From Ophiosphaerella korrae (lineage: Eukaryota; Ascomycota; Dothideomycetes; Pleosporales; Phaeosphaeriaceae): DNA of 64,000 nt. The first letter of the stretch is position 1. The number at the start of each line of letters is the position of its first letter. Location of the stretch: NCBI GenBank assembly GCA_028456385.1, contig JALNQF010000017.1, positions 345,009 through 409,008 on the forward strand, written 5' to 3'. This document shows, in pieces, positions 34,591 to 46,078 of this stretch. The notes below the pieces were generated by a model. The model did not search any database, had not been told where the DNA came from, and worked only from the letters and a program-made list of their open reading frames with translations. The translations under genes were made by a program, and so were the position numbers.

Positions 34591-37344
34591 ATGGAGTACG
34601 TCTTTCCTTACGTCTTGATCTTCTCGCTTCACTTAAGCGACCTCGGCATGGCGATCCTCTCTCCACGCAAGCAGACTAACATGCTTCTCACCTTCAAGGT
34701 GCTTCAATTTGTCAACCAGCTTCGGCGGCGCGTGAGGCCGCGCAGTCCCAATGGCTCCGCCAGCCCGTGCCATCTTGGGACCGACAACCTCGGGCTCCGC
34801 GCGCTCAAGAGCATCTCCAGTGGGCCGCCGCGGGTGGGCGCATGCAAGGCGGCTCGATTGCATCATGCTCGCAGGCGCGTCCGTAGACGCCGCAAGCCCA
34901 TTGTGAAGTTATGCAAATCATCTTGGACGTTTCCAACGCCGGCACCGCATGTTTCCGCCACGCAAAATGCATCTGCCGGCGTATTGCAACAGTATGTAGA
35001 GAAAAAAGACTTGTTCGTTTGGTTTCGCCTGCTGAACTTGTGGCACAGGATGCTTGGCCCAGTTGACAACGTTAATTCAGCGGGACATGCTTTGTCCACC
35101 GTTGCTGCTAACCACGGACTGTTTCTCAAACATGAGAATGCGCCGATGTTCGAGGGTTTTTCCCTGAACCAAATGGTGCGGCTGCTTGTCACGGTGCATA
35201 CGGCCATGAATACGCTCCACGAGTGTCAATCGCTATACGGCGACGAGTGGCTGGTGGCCCAGGGCCTGCAGTGCGGGCTTGACGTAGACGAGAGCTTTAT
35301 TGCAAACTATCAGCATCTGCTCTTGCGGCTGCAGGCCGACCTGGTCGAGGCATTGACGCACAAGGCTCTAGAAGAGCTCCTGCGCGGCGGTTACGACAAG
35401 AGGCAACGCAAGCTTCTCTCGTGGTTCTCCGAGTTCGCCGAGAAGCGACGGCCGCTGAGCACAAGCTTCCCATGGACGATCAAGCCATCCCTGGCGGTGC
35501 TCTGGGGCGTGTGCTGGATGTTTTACTACGAGGACGACTCCAGCGAGCACTGCAGCGCCGGCAGCCGGGTGCGGCAAGATCGCATGCTACAGCATCTCGA
35601 CAATGTGCCGTGGAGTGCTCCTGCACCGTCCGACTGTAAGTGTGCTCACGTTCTGCTTTGCAGCCTCATGTTGCGTTTCAATGGCTAAAAGCAGCAGACA
35701 TGAACTTGGGGCTGGAGATGATTGGCGCGCCGCCGCAACACAGCACGCACCAGCCGGCCTCGTTCGACAACACCAGCAGCAACGTGACCGCAGGGCTTGA
35801 GCAAGTGTTCCAGGCACGAAACGCGGAAACCTGGGAATCCGATCTCAGCCCTTTATTAGACTTTGCGCTGCCTGGACGTGGAGACGAGGCGTGCGCCATT
35901 GGCCGGCTGCGCTATGACTCTGCACCGCCCCAACTACCTGGTAAGTCCTAGTCGTAGCGGTTTCTGACTCACCCACACTCCCATATGGCCCAACACACCC
36001 TGGTTTCAGCCTGGAGCTCAGTGATGCTAACCCTCGCTAGGCCAGAGTACTTATTATCGGGATGGCCTCCACCATGTCCTGCCAAATCTGCACAACAATT
36101 CCTATTTGCCTCACAATCCAGGCTCGCCACTCACCGTCTTTCCCCACCTGGGCACCCACGGCCTCAACCAACCTTGGCACTACCCGCCTTTGCCACAGCA
36201 GAGTCCGCGTCATCTGATTCCCACCACCCCACAGCGCCCAAGTATCCGACTGACTGACCCAACTGGGACCGACGTTGCTCAGCCACATTCCGACTTCGTG
36301 GCCTCCCCCAGTATATATCACCATCCGGAGGCCGCCTCTCATCTGACCACCAACTTTGATTTTGCCTACCAGTACGACATGGCTTCTCAGATCGCCCAAG
36401 CCCAGGATGCTGCCTCCATGCAGCTGCCTCAGATCCCTCAGATCCCTATAAAGCACGAGCGAACCAACTCCATTCACTCAAATTCCAACATGCCCACTCC
36501 GGTGAGCTTAGGTCCACGTTCTCCTATGCTGTCTCCTACTTCCGTCGACCGCCCAACCATCGCCACAAGCCCCATCACTCACAGCCGCAATCTCTCAGAG
36601 GACCGCTCCTCTCAAGATCGAGATGATGAGGACGGCTTACTGCGGAAGAACTACAGCTTCAAACGGGCCGAAGAGCCGCCTCGCAACCAGGAAGGCAAGA
36701 TGACTTGTGTCCACCGCGAATGTGCAGGTGTTTCATTCGATCGCAAGTGCGAATGGTCGTGAGTTTTAACCTAACATATACACGCAACTTGTGCTGATAA
36801 TCACAGGAAACACATGGACAAGCACGACAGGCCTTACAAGTGCAATTTCAAAGGCTGCGAGAAACTACAAGGCTTCACATACAGTGGAGGGCTTCTCCGC
36901 CACGAACGTGAAGTTCACAAGCTGCATGGTGGCACCAAGAAGTCTCTCTTCTGTCCCTTCACCGACTGCAAGCGTAGCTCTGGGGCTGGCTTCACGCGGA
37001 AGGAGAACCTCGCTGAGCATGTCCGCCGCGTACACCGTAGGACAAGCATGTCAGCCGACATGCATGGCTTGATTATTCGACGAGACACTATCATGGAGCA
37101 CTCACCAATCCCTGAGAGCCGTCGCGCCTCAGAGTCACCCTACTCTCGCACCGCTGAGTACCGTGACGAAGATGACATGTGTCTCAAACGGAAACGTGGG
37201 TCTGACTCAGGGCTCTCAGACCGTGACAGCGAAGACCTTCGAACAGAGGTCAAGCGTCTGCGTCATGAGAACGAGGAGAAGGATTCCCGCTTACGACAAC
37301 TTGAACAGGCTGTCATTGCACTCCAGCACCAGGCTCGCCGGTAA
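34591..37344 (+). CDS. C2H2 zinc-finger transcription factor
   Basis: Nuclear DNA-binding regulator. Exons 34591-35635, 35695-35940, 36041-36758 and 36807-37344, introns 59, 100 and 48 bp, 848 residues. The first exon encodes a helical region of unknown role with a basic patch (RRRVRRRRKP). The third exon is Pro/Ser/His-rich, as in activation regions. Three C2H2 fingers follow: CVHRECAG...KHMDKH (split by intron 3), CNFKGCEK...RHEREVH and CPFTDCKRSS...EHVRRVH, then a C-terminal acidic stretch and a coiled coil (EVKRLRHENEEKDSRLRQLE). The start is uncertain: the ATGs at 34591, 34648 and 34681 are all in frame and the first is only about 20 bp from a TATATA. Targets are unknown. Confidence 0.8.
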
Positions 37345-40300
37345 CCTATGAGTTAGTCTTCTCCCTCACCACCGCCAAATCATCCGCCTTGCTTTTGCAT
37401 AATTTGGACCACGTTACTGCCTAATGCATTATGAGTGTTGAATGTCAGGATAATAGTCATTTCAGCGTAGCGGGCTGGAAACCGCTTCTTCTTCTATTCG
37501 TTCATTTCTTGTATATACCTTACGCCCGTACATATACGCTTTCCTTTGTTTTGTTTTTTGTTGTTTTTTTTTGCGAAAAGCCATGCTGGACCATGAATTC
37601 ATGAGCAAGATGATACCAAGACGGAGAATTGGACATAAGGATGGATGGAAATTGTACATAATACCTCACTCACTAAGATTGGAAGATGCAAATATGTTGA
37701 TAGATGATCTCATTGTACTCATAATGTATATATTAGCCGCTCGCTACATAATCAAAAGTCTCGCAAAGATGGACCAAAGCGTAAACTTGCTGTCTTAGAA
37801 AGTGACATTCTGTACTATGTCGTCTAGATTACCTTTGGCCCCCACGTGTCTGCCTGTGCCTTGCAATATCTGCCTGCACGGATGCCTTGTCGAGCGCCAC
37901 AAACACACAAGGGCCACCCATCAGCCTAGCCTGAGCGCACCCAGCAAGACACACGAAGGCACAATACGATCACACGCCCATCCTGCGAACCCATTCCTCG
38001 CTCCTGGCACATGTACGCGAAGGCAGACATCTCATTTCCCGCACCAGTACGCACGCAACGATGCTATCTCCGTCCGTGCTGCAGCACCGCTTTCGTCCGC
38101 GATCCGGCTTACTTCACACCCTTTCCTCCACCACCCATCCCCATGCGCAAACCTATCCATCCCACCCGCCCGCCTCCGAAGTCAGGCTATAAGCAAGTCC
38201 AAGCCGCCAGTCACCCTGAGAAGGAGTCATACACTTGCCAAGCGGGATCCCAGCGCCATGTTCAATTGGCCGGCAAAGCAAAGCATGTGACAGCGCGCCG
38301 TGCTAGTGTGTCCGGTGGCGATGGTACGTGTGCGTGTTTGCCTGTGGTGCCGCGTCTTGCCGCGGGTGTAGGTTGAGTGACGGGGCGGCGAGACTGAGGT
38401 TGGATTAGAAATGTGGCGGTGCGGCCAGGTAGCAAGGGGGCAAGGGTTTGCGAGCGGGTGCCTTGTGGCGATCAGGCTGCGATGACTCCGAGGATGGTCC
38501 GTGCGTGATATGTGCCACCATTTCAAATTGCTCGACGCTTTTTGTTTGTGGAAACGCCTTTTTGTTGAGGGAAAGGTGGTGGAAGGTTTATTTTTGGTAA
38601 GGGCGTATGATTCATATTGTGTTTCTGCATTTGGTTTTGTTAGGGGGTGGTTGAGGGTTTGGCTGGTGGGTATTTCAGTTCTTGCGATTGGGGATGCATG
38701 GACGGCTCGGATGGGAGATCTTGCATGATCAGGTGAGATCCTGATCTTGTTTTGGTGTTGTTCTTACTAAATATAATAATTAGTTTCTTGGCTGGATACG
38801 GTGACACAGGTGATGATCAGGTTCCAGGCATTAATCTGCGTTTTCGACATCATGCAAGTTTCGTTGCAAAACATCGTCTCACTGTCCCTCACAAGGACTC
38901 ACAAGTACGTTTATGGCACTTGAAACGAGATTACGAGATTACTGCCTCGCCGCACATGTCAGCCAATCACCAATATTGATTGCCGGCAATTGTGCTGGTG
39001 ATACAAATTTCGGTTCTTGGCAAGGTAAGAAGTGCTCTAAGTTTATGTTACAATCATGCTCGTCCCATGCAACGTTCTCGGTGCTTTCTAATAGGCTTGG
39101 CCATTTGTTGGAAAAGTAATACGGTGCCAAACTGTTGTCATCGCCCAGTAACGCTCGCTTAGAACTCTTGCCTTCTCTACAATTCGTTGCCAGGAGTTTC
39201 CAATTTTAGTTGTATTTGAGATATCTAGTAATCAGAAAATACGTCGTTGAGATCTAGTCCCAAGTACGAGATGACTTTAGTGGCTATTGTCTAGGAGGAG
39301 ATATAGGAGACAAATTTGACGAGAGCGAAGAAAAACATAAGCAACTCAGAGAACACATTATCAAGGAACCTTGAAAGCATCCTTGGGTCCCTTTTACTTC
39401 CAACAATACTTGGGATTAGGTCACTTCTGCAACTGACAGTACCTGAAGGATTCGAAGGCTAGTCATTGTGCAGCTTTTTGGCTACAAAATTATACAGGTG
39501 TGGAAATACTACGGCGTCAAGATGAAACCGTACTTAGCTGGTTAGACGACCGCATGTTTCTATCGCAGTAAATCATACATGTTGAGTTCATGATATTTCA
39601 ACACAATGTAAACGCGACGTAATTTTTTACGCTATTAGACCCCGAAATTTTGATGTCTAATTAGCATATATATAAACTTTATTTACATAGCTGTACATGG
39701 TGGTATAATTAGTAGGGACGATCGCTCGCTTGTACTTGTACTGGCCAGGCTGCTCTCGCTACAGCTATTACAACACTGGGAATGCCAAACTTCAAACTTT
39801 GAAAGTTCAGCCTCAAACTAAGCCTAATCAATCGTTTGGGGACCTAAACTATCTACGGTCAACACATTGACCATACATTTAAACATTTATTGATGGTACC
39901 TCCTACCTAGGTAGTATCCTCTCGAAATTTTGTCAAGGCCAAGACCGACCACCAAAGAACTATACCCTGAAAGTAGGGGTTCTATCGCTATTCTATACAC
40001 TTAAAGCGTCCGAAAATCTCCGAAAATGCATACTTTATTAGTTTTTGTCTACATGTGCTCGATCTTCACTCTCGTGGAGCCTCAAAAAAATTTGTACCAA
40101 AATCCCATGTCCCCAAGCCCATTAGGCCGAACGGTCGACCAAATAATGTTTTCCCAGAGGCTTTTCCAAACGAACCTGCTAAGCCTGAGGTAGTCCAGCC
40201 AAATTTGAATCAGTATCAGTAACGATCCAAGGACGCGAAAAAGCCGCTAAAGCAAAATATCTCGTCGACGCTGCTGCTGATATTGTTGAGGCCATTTTGG

Positions 40301-40671
40301 CAACGACAACACAATCCACTAGTAGTGCCATCATCAGTAGTCTATTCCATACTATTTATTCTCATTCAATAGCCTTACATTTGCCTAGGTCCGCCTGTTA
40401 TGAGTAATATGGCCATGTTTGATTCCTGCAGGTCATACGCGTTACGTCTCTCGGTTTGCATAGCGAAATTGATGAAGCGATTCTATCGTCAATCTAAAAA
40501 TCAACAAGCTTGATGCGCATGCTACTACACAAAAACTCAATCCTGCACCGTATCTAAGATTCTGAACCCTTTATAGCTAGTTGGTGTCCAGATTCTTGTT
40601 CGCGAAGCCCAGGTATGTTCGTCTTGACCACGACACACTTCATCAGCTCCTCATCAGCGCCATCCACGAGA
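37345..40671. other. gene-poor 3.3-kb region, AT-rich from about 38.75 kb
   Basis: Begins with the zinc-finger gene's 3' UTR (T-rich, 37540-37575). 37.8-38.7 kb is GC-richer with overlapping chance frames. From about 38.75 kb the sequence turns AT-rich with abundant TpA. Short coding-like runs interrupted by stops occur at about 39330-39480 and 40200-40400 (the latter reads REKAAKAKYLVDAAADIVEA), probably remains of decayed genes. A 12-bp palindrome CTACCTAGGTAG lies at 39903-39914. No intact gene is seen. Confidence 0.4.
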
Positions 40672-41125
40672 ATTCCAGTCACGCACATCTTTCTTATTTT
40701 GTTCAAGCTAGATGCTATGCCAGAGACCGTGGAAAAAGTAGCATTTACTCCTCACCCGCCACGAGAAGGCCATCTATTCTAACAGTCGCCCAGATATGCA
40801 AGCAGTTTGTCACATTGAAGAACACTTGTCTCCACCCCGAGACCAAGAAGCCCCACATTTTTTTTTCATTAAAGGTAGAAGGAACAATAGTCCAGAGGAC
40901 AGCAATGTAAACTTCTTTTCCATTTCATTTGGTGCATACTGTCGGGAGAATCTGACGCCTGCCTTATAGAGAAAGATGACACACGGCTTTACTCTCGCCT
41001 TTAAAGACGAGGCAGATAGAGAATATTCCCTCAATACTGAGCCTCCGCAAAAAGTTTTCGTAGAAGCTATCATACCGCAAAACAGCGACTTCCTTGTTCG
41101 AGACTTTACCGAGGAAATCTACTAA
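40672..41125 (+). pseudogene. Dabb (stress-responsive A/B barrel) domain gene, degraded
   Basis: Small ferredoxin-like Dabb-domain protein; relatives include polyketide cyclases and stress proteins. Pieces read in order: PVTHIFLILFKLDAMPETVEK (40675-40737), a 48-bp intron at 40738-40785 (GTAGCA...CTAACAG), CKQFVTLKNTCLHPETKKPHI, then after a frame change KGRRNNSPEDSN, a 68-bp intron at 40907-40974 (GTAAAC...CTGAC...TATAG), and RKMTHGFTLAFKDEADREYS to the stop at 41123. Two defects: the expected start codon reads ATT at 40672, and a nine-T run at 40858-40866 puts the two halves in different frames. The T-run shift could be a sequencing error; the missing ATG could be rescued by an upstream exon. 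It ends 407 bp from the convergent MFS gene's stop. Confidence 0.6.
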
Positions 41126-41132
41126 TGGCGTC

Positions 41133-41186
41133 GTAAGCAAGCCTCACTTGCTTGGGTGCAGCAATAGTATAGCAAGGCTTGCTTAC
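41133..41186. repeat. perfect 11-bp inverted repeat
   Basis: GTAAGCAAGCC at 41133-41143 and its exact reverse complement GGCTTGCTTAC at 41176-41186, with a 32-nt loop, directly after the Dabb relic. It could be a hairpin near a 3' end or the trace of a small insertion. No target-site duplication is evident. Confidence 0.4.
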
Positions 41187-41532
41187 TATGAAGAACTGTT
41201 TGATACTAGTTTACTAGTCGGTGATAGGTACTATTGCTCGGGCATGAGCTACGGGTGGCTCCGCTTGACAGTGATGTTCAAACAATACCTCCAAAGACCA
41301 CTTCTCTAGTATGGAATCCCATGCATAAGGGCGTACAATTTAGGATCCTTCAATAGAAGATCATCGATACAAGACAACGCCCTGCGGCGCTAGCTAGGTG
41401 CAAATACCCGTTGAACTGATTAGCGGCGCAGTGATGCTGCAATATTCTACACTTAGAAACATTCGCTAATGGCAGCTTACAGAATTTATTATAACAGCTT
41501 TCTAAATAACGTTCAAGTTCTAAAATCGCTTT

Positions 41533-43341
41533 CTATGCATTCCCACCCATTGTCCGATGGACGGGCTGTCGTAGTGCCATTCGCTCATACCTCTTGGAGG
41601 TTGAGATTCTCGCCTTCTTACCCCATTTTAGGAGGGCAATGGGAAGGAGAAGGACCACAAAGCATACAGCAGCTGTAAGGATGTGAACGCCTTGCACGCC
41701 CATCGCATCAATCCAAGGAGTGAGCACAAATAGCACCACAAGGGGTATCGCATTCCGGAAAAAGACAATCCCAACTAAAGCATCACCAATAATCTATACT
41801 GATTAGCATCTTTTGTCTCAAGAGGTAATAAATAGTGGTGTAGTGAGCACTTGACTTACATCTTGGTAACAATCTGTCGTGTATGCGAGGGCGATATCAC
41901 CGGTGAGTACAAAAGCGAAGCCAAATAGCCCAAATCCGACAGCTAGGAAAGCCCAATGCAAACTCTGGAAATCCTGTCAGCGATCGAACTCTCAAGAAGT
42001 GATCATCTCAATGTGAGCTCTCAAACATACCCTGACCAACCCTAAACCCACCATTAATATACCAGCAGGAAGCAAGACAGTGGCCAAAAAAGCCAACCAT
42101 AACCGCATTTCCGGCTCATATATCCCTCGATTCTTTTGCGAAAATCGCATAATAGATTTGTCACTAAGGTAGCCACCAACAAAGAATCCTAGTATCGCAC
42201 CGACAAACGGGGCGACATTCATGAGCCCAACTCCGGCAGCACCAAAATTATAAGGCGGCAGGGGAAGATATGTGGCTTGCACTGAGGTCATAATGGCGAA
42301 CGAGGACAGGACTGTGCCATAAGTGAAGGCAGCGTAAGTAACTGAGGGAAAGGTAAACAACACGATGATTGGTTGATATAGATGATGGATGACTGAACCC
42401 TTGGAGGTTGTAACGAGTGCTAGGCGCTGAGGATACGTTTTCGGTGTTACAGTGCGATCTATCATCGAGTTCGTTTTCAGTCGACTAGTCGATTTGGGAT
42501 CATTGCCGTCTCTCGTAGCGTCTCGCTTTTGATCGTCTTCTGGCGTATTGCTGGATTGAACCGAATACACCACCGGTATATATTTCGACTCTTCAAAGAA
42601 AAATATTACGAGGATGAGGTTCAATGCCATGAAGATGACACACCACCACCACATCCATCTCCAGCCTTGCGAATCCACAACGTATCCAGATGCTACGGGG
42701 CCAAGGAATGCGCCGACAGAAGTGCACAATAGGTACGCTCCCGTCATTGTGCCGTGTTGGTGCACAAAGAATATATCTGCAATAGTAATTTGCACAATCG
42801 TCTCGGAAATAGCCCCACCCAGTCCAGAAATTATGTTGCTACCGATAAGATCGCTATTAGTGTGCGTCTCAGCTTGCCATACAACTGAGGCTAACTGCGC
42901 TGCGGAGCTAAAGAGATACAAAGGTCGTCGTCCATATTTGTGCACGAATGGCATAAAGAAGACGCAGCCGATAGCCAAACCCCCATAGTTAAGGGCCGCA
43001 CCGATATTCAACTCGTCGGTTGTGAAGCCGAGTTGATCTTGCATGGGTCCCCATGCGGTAAAGCCAATGTCGAGTTGAACAAATGTCCATAGAACGTAGA
43101 AGCACAGGAGCGAGAAATTCACAGCCTTTCGCTTGATGCTCCAATTTAGAGGATCATCTGGATCGGAGCTGGGCACAGGATGGAGAACCAGCTCAGTACT
43201 TGTTTCAGTTACTGCGAATAAAAATCAGTACAAAGTGTGGCTGGGCGACATTTCGATGTATTAGTTACCATTCCCAAGTCGCACTGTACCCGGTGCCCAG
43301 ACAGTATCATCTCCTTCTCTATGGCCGATTACCCCGTTCAT
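41533..43341 (-). CDS. MFS transporter, fungal DHA1-like
   Basis: Twelve-helix major facilitator, probable exporter of a small metabolite. Four exons: 43341-43269, 43211-42031, 41964-41860, 41793-41533; introns 57, 66 and 66 bp; 539 residues. The N-tail has the phrase usual in this subfamily, WAPGTVRLGN, LVLHP and SSDPDDPLNWSIKRKAVN. Helices 1-6 follow, with HKYGRRPLYLFSS after helix 2 (motif A), AFLGPVASGYVVDSQGWRWM in helices 5-6, a long hydrophilic central loop (about 42,440-42,580) and helices 7-12. The short first exon is supported by the reading phase. Its neighbours are relics, and a CGG-type palindrome lies 243 bp upstream of the start. Intact by sequence. Confidence 0.9.
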
Positions 43342-44624
43342 TGCAGCAACCAACCATGAAATAGAAAGAAAAGTAAGTGGGGGCTCAGTCCCCAAATGAG
43401 GAGGCTTGATGTCAAAATTAATATCACAAAAAGTGTCGTAAGGAGTTGCGCAGGTTTGGGGATGGCTGAAAACGCACTGAATGCTCAGCTACTAGCCACA
43501 GCAGCGGTGGCTTCGCTGCTCCCAATTTAAATGGCCTAATCAGTCCAATCACGGCACTTCGGTTGACGAGATGTGTGAGCGGACCGGAGCGTCTCCGGCA
43601 TCTTTGAATGGCCCTCCCAAGAAAACAGGTGCAAGCCTGGATTGCGGCGACAAACGGTGATTGCTATCCTCGCCTCAATAATCATCGGCTCAGTAATTGA
43701 AGTCGAGCTACACTTCGATAACCTCCAGAGCTATACCGACTTGACGGAATAATTGAGTTTGCAAGAAAACCTGCATCAGATAAGGGTTGTATTCGTTCCG
43801 ATTGGGGAGATACACTAACGTTAGCTGGGCTAGGGTGAACCAATTGAGTCCGATACGACATCAGGGCCGCGTCAGAGAGGACGATTCAGGGTCTCGATTT
43901 GTCGATGCATCTGTCGAGAGTGGTGGTGTTGTGACGATCTCTGGAGGCATGCAGGAAAAAGCATGCCCTAATGATGTGGTTGCTCAACGATCTGGGCATT
44001 GTGATAACCCTTACCGTTAGTGTGGGGTAGGTATTGTAAACGAACGCGCCTGTATGTCGGAATAAATTCGCCGAGATACTGCCCGCATTCTGTCCCGCCA
44101 TTATCATCGCTAATTTTCAAGAATTCAGGGACTTGTCAAAGATAACATTCACATGAGTTCCGTAATCTAGCATTTGTATCGCTGAAGCCGTTCGAGAACA
44201 GCCCAATGGGCGTCAAAGAAACATCGGATCCATCTCCATTACTCTAGCTCATGAGGACAGTCATTGTGAAGACGCGCGTACACCTTGAATTGCTTCCATG
44301 TTGTAGAGTTGGTGCCAAGCCGCCAACCCGTCGTTGCTGGCTCTCAGTCAACCCAGCCAACCGGAAAAGTGGGACGCTGGCCACTGTGATGTGGCAGCCA
44401 AAAGATAATCCGCTGTCTGGAACCTTTATGTCTAGAGTAATCCAAAATTGCTAGTTATAGTATTCAGTAGTATCCTAGTTATCTATTGTATACATCTAAT
44501 ATTGATAAAAGGTAAGCGAATTTTCCCTTTTCGGTCTACCAAGGCTGGGCCAATTGTCGAACTGTGGAAAGCCACGATATCAATCCAGCCCCTCTATACA
44601 TCCTATCCCTAGGCTCTTATATAG
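43342..44624. other. MFS promoter and gene-free stretch
   Basis: About 1.3 kb. The left part is the MFS promoter, including the palindrome at 43584-43598. The rest holds only short frames without recognisable features. Confidence 0.4.
43584..43598. promoter_or_regulatory. CGG-type palindrome, possible Zn(II)2Cys6 operator
   Basis: CCGGAG-CGT-CTCCGG is a perfect inverted repeat with 6-bp arms and a 3-bp spacer, 243 bp upstream of the MFS start. Fungal binuclear zinc-cluster regulators bind inverted or everted CGG triplets at fixed spacing, so this is a plausible operator. No such regulator gene is in the window. Confidence 0.4.
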
Positions 44625-45380
44625 AAGGACACTCTATCGTGGAACGTTGGAAACGGCATCATATACACAAACCTGGCGAACACGGTGGCTTCCCGGCGCA
44701 CACAACGTGGAGTTATAGGGCCTACGCTCTTGGAGGCACTAGGAAACGTGTCCGATAGCCCTGTATTCGTTGTGAGGTTAAAACCACGACTAGAGGAAGT
44801 GGGTATTAAGAGAATCAAGCCTTTCCTGTCAGATCAATTAGATAACTAGCTAATAGAGGAGCTACTATGCGAGCTGTACACCGTACAGACTAGTAATATC
44901 TTGTTATATTGCTGTGCGGAGAATCAGGGCATTGAGAGTGAGTGAAACAATCGCATTCATACTAAGGTCATGGAACTGGCGCTGGGGAATGACGAGGTTA
45001 GTGTTAGGTTTCGGAATGTGCAAGTTCTAACCTGCTGCATCGGCTTGAGCTTTGCTAATTGAATTACCGCTGTGGAGGAAGCCAAGACGCAGCTGGGCGT
45101 GTGGATCGCAGCACAGGTAACCCGGATTGAGGCGCTAGTCCAGCAGGTCACTGTGCTGAAGGCAAACAAACAAGAAGCAGAGAGGGAATTCAGATCAGAA
45201 ACTGGCGGAAGGCAACAACGGAAAATTCCAGGAAAGGGCGGTAAGACTTCGCAGCCGCAGACGCAGCAACCAATCCTTGGGTCAGTAGGAAAAGATCTTT
45301 GCAAAGTTGATAGCAGCCACAAATATGTGAGTAACTTCGCCCACAACTCGTCCTCAATGATCAGACGCAAAGGCGGCTGA
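44625..45380 (+). pseudogene. decayed coding sequence with three in-frame stops, family unknown
   Basis: One reading frame stays protein-like for about 250 codons: NGIIYTNLANTVASRRTQRG, then SDSPVFVVRLKPRLEEVGIK, LIEELLCELYTVQTSNILLY, VMELALGNDEVSVRFRNVQV, EEAKTQLGVWIAAQVTRIEA and a Lys/Gln-rich end. It is broken by TAG at 44847, TGA at 44943 and TGA at 45060, each reachable by a single C-to-T change (CAG, CGA, CGA). The end has coiled-coil character. I do not recognise the family; a transposon or ankyrin-linked origin is possible but not shown. Confidence 0.4.
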
Positions 45381-46078
45381 CGCACTTCGAGATAACTATT
45401 GGCTAGCATCTACAACACCTCGATAGGAGGCAACGGTGTTAAGCCAGACATCGCTTTCTCGCCCGAATCCTCTCGTTCAATCGTGGAGGTGCCTCAGAGC
45501 TTGCCGGTGCGCTACGGCAGTCAAGGAACAGTTGCAAAAACTACTGATACTGTGCTTCCGACATATTTAAGGGCATATGTATCATCCATATTCGACCCGG
45601 CCAGTTTTATTACCCAGCGCTGGAACACGATAACTGGAGGCGTGTTATTTTCCATGCTAAGATCAGGACCCGTCATTGTTCGTCATTGGTGATCGTTTCC
45701 CCGTCGTAAGTATATAAAAAAAAGCAGCATACCCACGATCTGCTTAACCATGTCGCAACTTCGAATGAGATGAAACGATAAGATTTCTGTAGCGTAATAG
45801 TGGACAGTAAGTTTACATTTAACCGTATGATATGGAGAACAAGTTCTCCACGTCTAATCTGCTATATTTCATGATGCTAAATTGAGTTGTGCTTTTTCGG
45901 GAATTGGGAGTATTCGGAAGTTGGGCTTCAGCCAGTATTCCATGGCAGTCGTGGACTTCGAAATGCCAAGAAAGATTGGGGCAATCACATGGACAATTGC
46001 ATCAATCATGAGGTAGTTCAAACAAGTGTTGACATTATATATATTGAGCTCATCTTAGCTTCTCCTTTCACATGGATA
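45381..46078. other. gene-free stretch
   Basis: About 700 bp of AT-rich sequence. One 97-codon plus-strand frame at 45399-45692 has no recognisable features or splice partners. Confidence 0.4.
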
